In this document: positions 1 to 5,059 of the stretch, one piece after another
How the letters are laid out: each line of letters begins with the position of its first letter
Numbering within the stretch: position 1 is the first letter of the stretch
Origin: Kiritimatiellia bacterium
GTDB taxonomy: Bacteria; Verrucomicrobiota; Kiritimatiellia; UBA8416; JABMPJ01
Assembly: GCA_029939545.1 (NCBI GenBank)
Contig: JAOZSS010000120.1
Span: 1 to 7,441 of the forward strand
DNA length: 7,441 nt
Reading direction: 5' to 3'
Position numbers and translations under genes: made by a program
The notes under the pieces: generated by a model
The model's database searches: none
What the model saw: only the letters and a program-made list of their open reading frames with translations
Told to the model about the DNA's origin: nothing

Positions 1-150
1 AGAAGGTAGCGAAGAAGGCTGCCCCGAAGAAGAAGGTAGCGAAGAAGGCTGCCCCGAAGAAGAAGGTAGCGAAGAAGGCTGCCCCGAAGAAGAAGGTAGC
101 GAAGAAGGCTGCCCCGAAGAAGAAGGTAGCGAAGAAGGCTGCCCCAAAGA
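1..150 (+). repeat. 30-bp direct tandem repeat, five copies plus a degenerate sixth
   Basis: Five head-to-tail 30-bp units fill 1-150. The first four are identical and the fifth differs only at position 146 (G to A, a synonymous CCG to CCA proline change). A diverged sixth unit follows at 151-180. The unit has 22 purines out of 30 on the + strand. Because 30 is a multiple of three, gain or loss of a unit keeps the reading frame and changes the protein by ten residues. The array continues past the left edge, so its total copy number is unknown. Confidence 0.95.
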
Positions 151-188
151 AGAAGGTAGCGAAGAAGAAGGCTACCAAGAAGAAGTAG
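1..188 (+). CDS. Lysine-rich histone H1-like protein, C-terminal end (5' partial)
   Basis: The reading frame enters from the left edge (first whole codon at 3) and ends with TAG at 186-188, giving the last 61 residues. They are five copies of the decapeptide KVAKKAAPKK and a variant end, KVAKKKATKKK. Lysine is about half of all residues and is always encoded by AAG; the rest is Ala, Pro and Val. Such Lys/Ala/Pro tails occur in eukaryotic histone H1, in chlamydial Hc-type proteins, and as extensions on some bacterial HU-like proteins. They bind DNA non-specifically and compact the nucleoid. That role is inferred from composition; no folded domain is in the window. The N-terminus lies outside, so an HU, ribosomal or other domain with a basic tail cannot be excluded. 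Two hairpins follow the stop. The other frames across the repeat are also open, but only this one gives a familiar protein type. Confidence 0.72.
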   Translation, partial: KVAKKAAPKKKVAKKAAPKKKVAKKAAPKKKVAKKAAPKKKVAKKAAPKKKVAKKKATKKK

Positions 189-204
189 TCAATAGCATGT
201 GATC

Positions 205-224
205 GGGGGCTGTGGCTCCCTTTT
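205..224 (+). terminator. Intrinsic terminator after the lysine-rich gene
   Basis: A six-pair stem, GGGGGC (205-210) with GCTCCC (215-220), closes a TGTG loop and is followed directly by TTTT (221-224). It starts 17 nt after the stop of the lysine-rich gene. One pair is G-U, which holds only in the + strand RNA. The stem and the T-run are short, so this may be only partly efficient. The structure is seen in the sequence; its function is inferred. Confidence 0.6.
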
Positions 225-237
225 ACAGTGTTTATGC

Positions 238-285
238 GAAGTGGCGGCAGGAGATCTACGGATCTTCTGTCGCCATTTCCCTTTT
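238..285 (+). terminator. Long 19-bp hairpin with UACG tetraloop, probable strong terminator
   Basis: Positions 238-256 pair with 261-279 without interruption: 16 Watson-Crick and 3 G-U pairs. The loop is TACG closed by a C-G pair, i.e. cUACGg, a member of the exceptionally stable UNCG tetraloop family. TTTT follows at 282-285, two bases after the stem. All three wobbles have G on the left arm and U on the right, so the structure is complete in + strand RNA but would carry three A-C mismatches in - strand RNA. This fits a second terminator for the lysine-rich gene. It could instead be an attenuator or a stabilising 5' structure if tolQ transcription starts upstream of it. Confidence 0.62.
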
Positions 286-289
286 CAGC

Positions 290-319
290 TTGAATGGGTT
301 CGTCTTGCCGCCGTACTAT
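290..319 (+). promoter_or_regulatory. Weak candidate sigma-70-type promoter for the tol operon
   Basis: TTGAAT (290-295) and TACTAT (314-319) are separated by 18 bp, each matching four of six consensus bases. They lie just after the long hairpin and upstream of both possible tolQ starts, which is where an operon promoter would be expected if the hairpins terminate. The match is modest, and the promoter consensus of this organism is unknown. Confidence 0.3.
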
Positions 320-343
320 CGACAAGCACGACATACACGCAGC

Positions 344-381
344 GGGAGGCAAGTCGCAAGATGGTATATCAGTGGCTGGAG
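344..381 (+). promoter_or_regulatory. Two alternative Shine-Dalgarno sites deciding the tolQ start
   Basis: GGGAGG at 344-349 lies 11 nt before an ATG at 361. GGAG at 378-381 lies 9 nt before an in-frame ATG at 391. The first is the stronger match but is spaced rather far. The second is better spaced, and its product matches the length of the N-terminus of E. coli TolQ. I chose 391; 361 would add ten residues. Confidence 0.45.
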
Positions 382-390
382 ATTGGAATA

Positions 391-1119
391 ATGCCGGAGC
401 CGATCCTGGCCGGCATGGGATTCGCCATTCGGCAATCTAACTTGGCCGGCAAGATTATCGTGGGCGTTCTGTTTGCCGGATCCATTTTCGCTTGGTCGGT
501 GATGCTGACCAAGATGCGCGAGATGCGCGTAGCACGCATCATGTCGTTCCGATTTCTGCAGGCCTATCGCAAGGAGACGCATCCGGCCGCCCTCTTTCTG
601 AAACGCAGCCGCTTCGAGGGCAGTCCACTCTACGTGGTGTATGATCGCACCTGTCTCGCGCTAGGCGCGGCTCTGGAGGTGCATGGCGTCGAACCTGAGG
701 AGTTGTTCATGGGGAGTGTAGGGTCGGAGCGACGCTGTCTGAACGACGTGCACCTCGGAGGCGTGCGCAACGTGGCCGAAAGGACCATGGCCGACCAGGC
801 GCTACTGCTCGAGAATAGCATGGGGCTCCTCGCCACGTCCGCCAGCACGGCACCGTTCCTCGGGCTGCTTGGCACGGTGTGGGGGGTCATGGATGCGTTC
901 GGAGGAATGGCTGTGACCGGCAACGCTATGATGTCGGCCGTGGCACCTGGCATATCGGGCGCCCTCTTGACTACCGTGATCGGGTTGCTCGTGGCGCTGC
1001 CCTCGGCCATAGGGTACAACGTGTTGAGTGATCGACTGCGGCGTATGAGTGTCCAGATGGACAACTTCACGCAGGAACTCAGTTCCGACATAGAGCATCA
1101 CTACCACAAGCTGTCGTAG
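391..1119 (+). CDS. tolQ: TolQ/ExbB-family proton channel protein
   Basis: Inner-membrane subunit that, with TolR, uses the proton motive force to drive the Tol-Pal system. From ATG 391 the protein has 242 residues, close to the roughly 230 of E. coli TolQ. It has the family layout: a short N-terminus, TM1 near 19-40, a large cytoplasmic loop, TM2 near 141-167 and TM3 near 184-208. The family signature TAPFLGLLGTVWGVMDAF begins at residue 153, and TM3 carries the LLTTVIGLLVALP stretch with conserved threonines. The frame is open back to GTG 199, but that stretch runs through both hairpins and adds unconvincing sequence, so I rejected it. ATG 361 is possible. It is the first operon gene, with tolR 8 nt downstream. 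TolQ rather than ExbB is assigned because tolB and pal are in the same operon. Confidence 0.93.
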   Translation: MPEPILAGMGFAIRQSNLAGKIIVGVLFAGSIFAWSVMLTKMREMRVARIMSFRFLQAYRKETHPAALFLKRSRFEGSPLYVVYDRTCLALGAALEVHGVEPEELFMGSVGSERRCLNDVHLGGVRNVAERTMADQALLLENSMGLLATSASTAPFLGLLGTVWGVMDAFGGMAVTGNAMMSAVAPGISGALLTTVIGLLVALPSAIGYNVLSDRLRRMSVQMDNFTQELSSDIEHHYHKLS

Positions 1120-1127
1120 GGGGCCCC

Positions 1128-1532
1128 GTGGGACGCAAGACGCCGCTTACATCACTCAAACAGATCAGCGAGATCAACCTGACGCCGCTGATGGACCTGA
1201 CGTTTATTCTGCTCATCACGTTTATCATCACTTTTCCTTTGATAGAGCAGGGCATCCCGGTGCAGTTGCCGCAGGCGAAGGCGGAGTCGCTGGCGTCTGA
1301 CGAGTCCCAGACGATCACGATTCGCAAGGACGGTGAACTCTTCCTTGACGATGTTCCGGTTACGGAAGCCGAGTTTCAGACCCAGATGCATGCCTTGGGC
1401 TCGCGAGCGGCCGAGACGACCATCATGGTGCGCGCGGATGAGCGTGTTCAATATGCCGCTGTCATAAAGGTTCTTAAGATTCTACACGGCGAGGGCATTG
1501 TGCGAATGGCCCTGGTAACCCAGGAGGAGTAG
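1128..1532 (+). CDS. tolR: TolR/ExbD-family biopolymer transport protein
   Basis: Partner of TolQ in the inner-membrane proton channel. It is 134 residues long (E. coli TolR has 142), starting at GTG 1128, with a G-rich stretch (GGGGG, 1119-1123) 4 nt upstream. It has a cytoplasmic N-terminus, then the INLTPLMDLTFILLITFIIT segment (about 16-35) forming the single transmembrane helix with the conserved proton-carrying Asp at residue 23. The periplasmic ExbD/TolR domain follows, with ITIRKDGELFLDD (about 64-76), an IMVRADERVQY segment and a final VRMALVTQEE. The gene lies 8 nt after tolQ and 6 nt before the TolA/TonB-like gene. Its last codons hold the ribosome binding site of that gene (AGGAGGAG, 1522-1529), suggesting coupled translation. 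Confidence 0.94.
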   Translation: MGRKTPLTSLKQISEINLTPLMDLTFILLITFIITFPLIEQGIPVQLPQAKAESLASDESQTITIRKDGELFLDDVPVTEAEFQTQMHALGSRAAETTIMVRADERVQYAAVIKVLKILHGEGIVRMALVTQEE

Positions 1533-1538
1533 CGCGGC

Positions 1539-2213
1539 GTGAAGGGGTTTGGTAGCAACCTGCGAATGGTCACGATGGTGCATGTTGTGATCGTGCTGGC
1601 GTTGTCCGGGATGTCGGGTTGTCGCTGGTTGTTGCGCCCCAAGCCCAAGCAGGTTATTCCCATCGAGTTCACGGTGGAGGTGCCGGGCGAATTGGCGCAG
1701 GGCCTGTCACCGGTCATTGAGCCCGAGCCGCCCCCCCCGGTGCCTGCCCCGCCCCCCCCCGATCCGACTCCCGTGAAGAAGACGCCCCCCAAGAACACAC
1801 GGGAGAAGATCGAGATAAGCCAGAAGCGGATCAGGCGCTCGGCGGGTTCGGACCGCAAGCCGTCGCTTAGTCCCGAGGAGATCGAACGCTTGCTGGCAGA
1901 AGGTGCACGGCCTTCGGACCGTACCCGGATACCGGACGCCGATGCGCGCGGATTCGCCCGTGTCCGTTCGGCCTTCTACGAGGTATGGGTACAGCCGAGC
2001 CGGGCCGAGGCGGGCGACGAGACCGTCGAAGCGATCATCATCCTTGGGACAGGCGGGCGAGTGATCTCCGGGCGGCTTTCGCGCCCGTCCGGCAACGCTG
2101 TCCTTGACAATTCAGTGCGTCGGGCTCTGAATGCCGTGAAGCAGGTAACGGGCCTGCCGAGTGGATTTGGAAAACGGCACCGGGAGATCAGTATTGCATT
2201 TAGAGTTGAATAG
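1539..2213 (+). CDS. tolA: TolA/TonB-like periplasm-spanning energy transducer
   Basis: By position between tolR and tolB, and by architecture, this is the TolA of the system, linking TolQR to TolB and Pal. It starts at GTG 1539, 9 nt after AGGAGGAG. Its 224 residues show one N-terminal membrane anchor (about 10-28, with a His at 15 resembling the functional anchor His of TolA and TonB). A Pro-rich linker (about 57-87, with two runs of four prolines) and a basic stretch (about 79-108) follow. A TonB/TolA C-terminal domain (about 139-224) has the typical FARVRSAFYEVWVQPS opening and SGNAVLDNSVRRAL core. It is about half the length of E. coli TolA and lacks the long Ala/Lys helical rod, so the linker is TonB-like. 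Two long C-tracts lie in the linker. The final codons overlap the start of tolB. The symbol is by synteny; tonB is the alternative. Confidence 0.82.
   Translation: MKGFGSNLRMVTMVHVVIVLALSGMSGCRWLLRPKPKQVIPIEFTVEVPGELAQGLSPVIEPEPPPPVPAPPPPDPTPVKKTPPKNTREKIEISQKRIRRSAGSDRKPSLSPEEIERLLAEGARPSDRTRIPDADARGFARVRSAFYEVWVQPSRAEAGDETVEAIIILGTGGRVISGRLSRPSGNAVLDNSVRRALNAVKQVTGLPSGFGKRHREISIAFRVE
1731..1790 (+). repeat. Poly-C tracts (C8, C9, C6) in the proline-rich linker
   Basis: There are runs of eight C (1731-1738), nine C (1752-1760) and six C (1785-1790). The first two encode prolines 65-67 and 72-74, where CCG could have been used instead. Homopolymers this long are prone to slippage in replication and to sequencing error; gain or loss of one C would shift the frame and remove the C-terminal domain. 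Confidence 0.9.
2182..2186 (+). promoter_or_regulatory. Shine-Dalgarno site supporting a TTG start for tolB
   Basis: GGGAG lies 7 nt before TTG 2194, inside the end of the upstream gene. The in-frame GTG at 2161 has no comparable site at normal spacing, so TTG 2194 is preferred. Confidence 0.5.
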
Positions 2214-3420
2214 CAGGGGGCGGTTTGCGGCGGGGGCAGTTGCGCTGGCTATGGGTCTGGCGGCGTGTATGCATGCGGCGGATGTGGAGATTGTAAAGGC
2301 CGGTTCGATCAAGACGGCGTTGAGCCTGAAGGGCATGCGTGCTGACTCGCAGGCAGCATCGAAGACGTTTCGGAAAGTGTTGGAAGCGGACCTGGTGCGC
2401 TCCGGATGGTTCGAGATAGCCGTCGGCGGTGCCAGCGTCGACGTTTCCGGTTTCTGCCAGGGCTCGGGCGACCGGCTCACCGGGCAGTGCCGAGTCGTCA
2501 ATAATATTGCGGGTAAGACGCTTCTTTCTGAGCAGTTGCGGGGACAGGTCGCAAATCCGCGCCAGCTGGCACACCGGACAGCCGATGCGATTGTCAAGGC
2601 CGTGAAAGGCGTACCGGGCATCGCCTCAACACAGATTGTGATGGTGGGCGCCCGGGTGGGGCGGCAGGATCTCTACCTGTGCGATGCCGACGGCGCACGC
2701 CTTCGGCGGGCGACACATGACGGGGCCGTGTGTCTGTCGCCGTCGTGGGGAAAAGGTGTTTTGGAGATACTTTACACGTCGTTTCACAATGGCTACCCGG
2801 ATGCCTATCGCATTGACTTGGGCGGTGGACGTCGCATACGCCTGGCCGCCTATCCCGGGCTGAACACCGGGGCCGTGCTGTCGCCGGACGGGCGGCGGAT
2901 TGCCATGACGCTATCCAAGGACGGCAACCCGGACCTCTACGTCAAAGACTTGAGAAGCGGCGTGCTGTCGCGTATCACGCGCACGGCCTACGCTGCGGAG
3001 GCCAGCCCGTCGTGGTCACCCGATGGCAGGCAACTCGTATTCGTATCGGACCGGGCGGGCCGGCCGCAGCTCTACGTACAAGCGCTGTACGGTAAGACGG
3101 CAAAACGACTGACCTACGAGGGGCGGGAGAACGCCGCACCCGACTGGGCCGCAGACGGCCGTATCGCCTATAGCAGTCGGCGGGGCGGCACCTACGAGAT
3201 CTGTATCTACGACCCCGTGGCGCGCCGACACACCCAGTTAACCCGTGGCGACGGCGACTGGGAAGACCCGTCGTGGGCACCCGACAGCCGCCACATTGTG
3301 TGCACGCGGACGTCTGGATACCGCTCTCATTTGTATATCCTTGACGTTATGGGAGACCCTCCGCTACGGTTAACGTCTTCCGAAGGAGATTGGTACTCTC
3401 CGGATTGGTCTTCGCAATAG
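2194..3420 (+). CDS. tolB: Tol-Pal system beta-propeller protein TolB
   Basis: Periplasmic component that binds Pal and receives force through TolA. From TTG 2194 it has 408 residues (E. coli 430). An N-terminal signal peptide (about 1-27) is followed by the TolB N-terminal domain (about 30-140). A C-terminal beta-propeller (about 144-408) is built from PD40/WD40-like blades: SPDG at 230 and 275, AADG at 319 and APDS at 362, each followed by an LYV- or LYI-type strand. A final YSPDW segment closes the ring. The signal region contains LAAC, a canonical lipobox with Cys25, which is unusual because TolB is normally soluble; no clear A-x-A signal peptidase I site is seen. The gene overlaps the TolA/TonB-like gene by 20 nt and pal follows after 19 nt. 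A GTG start at 2161 would add 11 residues and put the start before the signal peptide. Confidence 0.93.
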   Translation: MHLELNSRGRFAAGAVALAMGLAACMHAADVEIVKAGSIKTALSLKGMRADSQAASKTFRKVLEADLVRSGWFEIAVGGASVDVSGFCQGSGDRLTGQCRVVNNIAGKTLLSEQLRGQVANPRQLAHRTADAIVKAVKGVPGIASTQIVMVGARVGRQDLYLCDADGARLRRATHDGAVCLSPSWGKGVLEILYTSFHNGYPDAYRIDLGGGRRIRLAAYPGLNTGAVLSPDGRRIAMTLSKDGNPDLYVKDLRSGVLSRITRTAYAAEASPSWSPDGRQLVFVSDRAGRPQLYVQALYGKTAKRLTYEGRENAAPDWAADGRIAYSSRRGGTYEICIYDPVARRHTQLTRGDGDWEDPSWAPDSRHIVCTRTSGYRSHLYILDVMGDPPLRLTSSEGDWYSPDWSSQ

Positions 3421-3439
3421 AGTAATGGAGAAATAAGCG

Positions 3440-3940
3440 ATGAAATCGAGTCTGCGATATATGGGTGTACTCACAGTTGGCGTGGCCGTCCTGGCTGGCG
3501 GCTGTAAAACGGACAGCGACGAGATGGGGGAATCGCTGATCATCGAGGAACTGGATGGCGATCACGCGCTGATGGAGCGTTTCGAGGACCGCGTGCGCGT
3601 GACGGATGTCTCCTTCGATCCTGTCGGATTTCGTTATGACAGCTATCAGATCGATGGCGGAGAGGTCGGCAAGCTCAACCGGGTGGCGGACTATCTTCGT
3701 GGCAATGGCGATGTGAGTCTGGTCGTCGAAGGCCACTCTGACGAGCGGGGTAGCCGTGAGTATAACATGTCACTCGGCGAGCATCGTGCCTTGGCGGTGC
3801 GTGCCTACCTGATTGGACTGGGCGTGGACAGCGCGCGGATTCAGACGCGCAGCTACGGGGCAGAGAAGCCGGTCGACATGGGGCACAACGAGGCGGCCTG
3901 GACGAACAACCGGCGTGGCGAGTTTGCCCTATATCGCTAG
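3440..3940 (+). CDS. pal: Peptidoglycan-associated lipoprotein Pal
   Basis: Outer-membrane lipoprotein that binds peptidoglycan and, alternately, TolB. ATG 3440 follows GGAG (3427-3430) by 9 nt and gives 166 residues. The signal peptide ends in LAGGC, with Cys22 as the expected lipidated residue; Lys at +2 is compatible with outer-membrane sorting. A short acidic linker (about 24-52) precedes an OmpA-like domain (about 57-166). This carries the family signature EGHSDERGSREYNMSLGEHR (97-116), including Asp101, and the NNRRGEF motif (156-162) whose Arg contacts peptidoglycan in relatives. The lipobox is slightly off consensus, with Ala rather than Leu/Val/Ile at -3. Pal is followed after only 5 nt by tatA, not by cpoB as in many Proteobacteria. 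Confidence 0.95.
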   Translation: MKSSLRYMGVLTVGVAVLAGGCKTDSDEMGESLIIEELDGDHALMERFEDRVRVTDVSFDPVGFRYDSYQIDGGEVGKLNRVADYLRGNGDVSLVVEGHSDERGSREYNMSLGEHRALAVRAYLIGLGVDSARIQTRSYGAEKPVDMGHNEAAWTNNRRGEFALYR

Positions 3941-3945
3941 GCTAC

Positions 3946-4314
3946 ATGAACCCGATGCCCCAGATCGGTTTTTTGTCCGGTGCCCCCGGCCCCGGAGAAT
4001 TGATCCTCATATTCCTCGTGGTCCTGCTTCTGTTCGGGCCGCGTAAGCTGCCCGGTTTCGCGCGAACGCTCGGCACCCTGATGCAGCAGCTCCGGCGCGC
4101 CTCAAACGACTTCCGTGATCAGCTTATGAGCGTGGAAGAGGACGTCAAAAAGAGTGTCCATTCGGTGATCGAGGATCACGCCAAGCCGGATGAGCACGCG
4201 TACGCCGATGCGTATGAGAGTGACCTGGATGATGCGGTCAAAGATATAGACGACGTTGATATCGTGACGGACGTCGCTGACAAGGACGAGGAGGACCGTC
4301 CCCTTGCCGGCTGA
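3946..4314 (+). CDS. tatA: Sec-independent translocase pore subunit TatA (TatA/B family)
   Basis: Pore-forming component of the twin-arginine translocase, which exports folded proteins. Its 122 residues show the TatA/B layout: a short N-terminus, a membrane helix (about 18-30, LILIFLVVLLLF), the hinge FGPRKLP (30-36), and an amphipathic helix (about 37-60) ending in RRASNDFRDQL. A long, very acidic tail rich in Asp and Glu (about 63-122) follows. Only one TatA-type gene stands beside tatC, so it may do the work of both TatA and TatB, as in minimal TatAC systems; a second copy elsewhere cannot be excluded. ATG 3946 lies 5 nt after the pal stop and lacks a strong ribosome binding site, so coupling to pal translation is likely; ATG 3955 is an alternative. 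Its end overlaps tatC by 11 nt. Confidence 0.9.
   Translation: MNPMPQIGFLSGAPGPGELILIFLVVLLLFGPRKLPGFARTLGTLMQQLRRASNDFRDQLMSVEEDVKKSVHSVIEDHAKPDEHAYADAYESDLDDAVKDIDDVDIVTDVADKDEEDRPLAG
4288..4294 (+). promoter_or_regulatory. Strong Shine-Dalgarno supporting the TTG start of tatC
   Basis: GAGGAGG lies inside the last codons of tatA, 9 nt before TTG 4304. The spacing and strength support this non-ATG start, and make the tatA tail code for both protein and ribosome binding site. Confidence 0.65.
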
Positions 4315-5059
4315 AGAACTGGATAGTCATGGAACCAAGCCGTTTGTCGAACACCTCGACGACCTGCGGCGGACCCTTCTCTGGTCAGTGGTCTCCCTCG
4401 GTGTCGGCATGGCCTTTGCCTTTCCGCTGGCGCCCCACGTACTGACGCTTCTCAAGGTTCCAGTGGCCCGTGCGGGCAAAGACCCGGAGACGTTCTTGCG
4501 GGTGTTGCGGGTTGCGGGCGGGCTATCCATCACCCTTCGTATCGGGTTCTGGGGCGGGCTGCTGCTGGCATTGCCATTTATTCTCATGGCCGTAGCGTGG
4601 TTTGTGTTTCCAGGGCTTACGGTGCGTGAACGCCGAGCCATACGGAATGCACTGGGGCTGGCTGTACTGCTTTTTGCAGTGGGCGTATCCTTCGGTTACT
4701 TCATGGTGTTGCCGTCCGTGATGCAACTCATGCTGCGTATCAATGAGTGGCTGGGACTTACTAGTGACTTCGTTGAGCTGGGAGACTATGTCGCGTTCGT
4801 GCTGCGGCTGCTCATTGCGTTCGGCCTGGCCTACGAGCTTCCCGTGGTGATCATTGTACTGGGGAACCTGGGCATCGTGACATCGCAGTCGCTGCGGGCG
4901 TACCGGCGTCATGTAGTGGTCGGCTTACTCGTGGCGGCCATGCTGCTGACGCCGCCCGATCCGCTCTCGCAGCTCATGATGGCGCTCCCCCTGGTTGTGC
5001 TCTACGAAATCTGCATCTGGATCGTCTGGGCCCGTCAACGGGCAGCAAAGAAGGGCTAG
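4304..5059 (+). CDS. tatC: Sec-independent translocase receptor subunit TatC
   Basis: Six-helix inner-membrane protein that recognises twin-arginine signal peptides. Its 251 residues match the family length (E. coli 258). Family motifs appear in order: HLDDLRRTLL at 17-26; the PGLTVRER segment at 103-110, whose Glu109 corresponds to the signal-peptide-binding Glu of the first cytoplasmic loop; GVSFGYFMVLP (127-137); YELPVV (177-182) with the conserved intramembrane Glu178; and RRHVVVGLLVAAMLLTPPDP (201-220), followed by LYE at 233-235. The start is TTG 4304, supported by a strong ribosome binding site in tatA. It is the last gene of the operon; its stop TAG (5057-5059) overlaps the stop of ligA on the other strand. 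Confidence 0.95.
   Translation: MPAEELDSHGTKPFVEHLDDLRRTLLWSVVSLGVGMAFAFPLAPHVLTLLKVPVARAGKDPETFLRVLRVAGGLSITLRIGFWGGLLLALPFILMAVAWFVFPGLTVRERRAIRNALGLAVLLFAVGVSFGYFMVLPSVMQLMLRINEWLGLTSDFVELGDYVAFVLRLLIAFGLAYELPVVIIVLGNLGIVTSQSLRAYRRHVVVGLLVAAMLLTPPDPLSQLMMALPLVVLYEICIWIVWARQRAAKKG

Noticed and set aside
1..180. CRISPR array or other spaced repeat
   Set aside because: Repeat units are directly adjacent with no spacers and encode a lysine-rich tail; this is a coding tandem repeat.
2..202. Second open frame through the repeat (EGSEEGCPEE units, ending at TGA 200-202)
   Set aside because: It is open only because the repeat is a multiple of three and lacks stops in this frame. The acidic, Cys-containing product resembles no known protein, while the lysine-rich frame does.
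199..390. Upstream extension of tolQ from GTG 199
   Set aside because: It runs through both hairpins and the candidate promoter, gives residues unlike any TolQ N-terminus, and has no proper ribosome binding site; the real start is 391 or 361.
1593..1622. Lipobox-like MSGC in the TolA/TonB-like protein
   Set aside because: The hydrophobic segment fits an uncleaved membrane anchor as expected for TolA/TonB, and Met at -3 is off consensus.
3813..4046. 77-codon frame spanning the pal end and the tatA start
   Set aside because: It overlaps two well-supported genes in another frame and gives an Arg/Pro-rich product typical of a GC-rich shadow frame.
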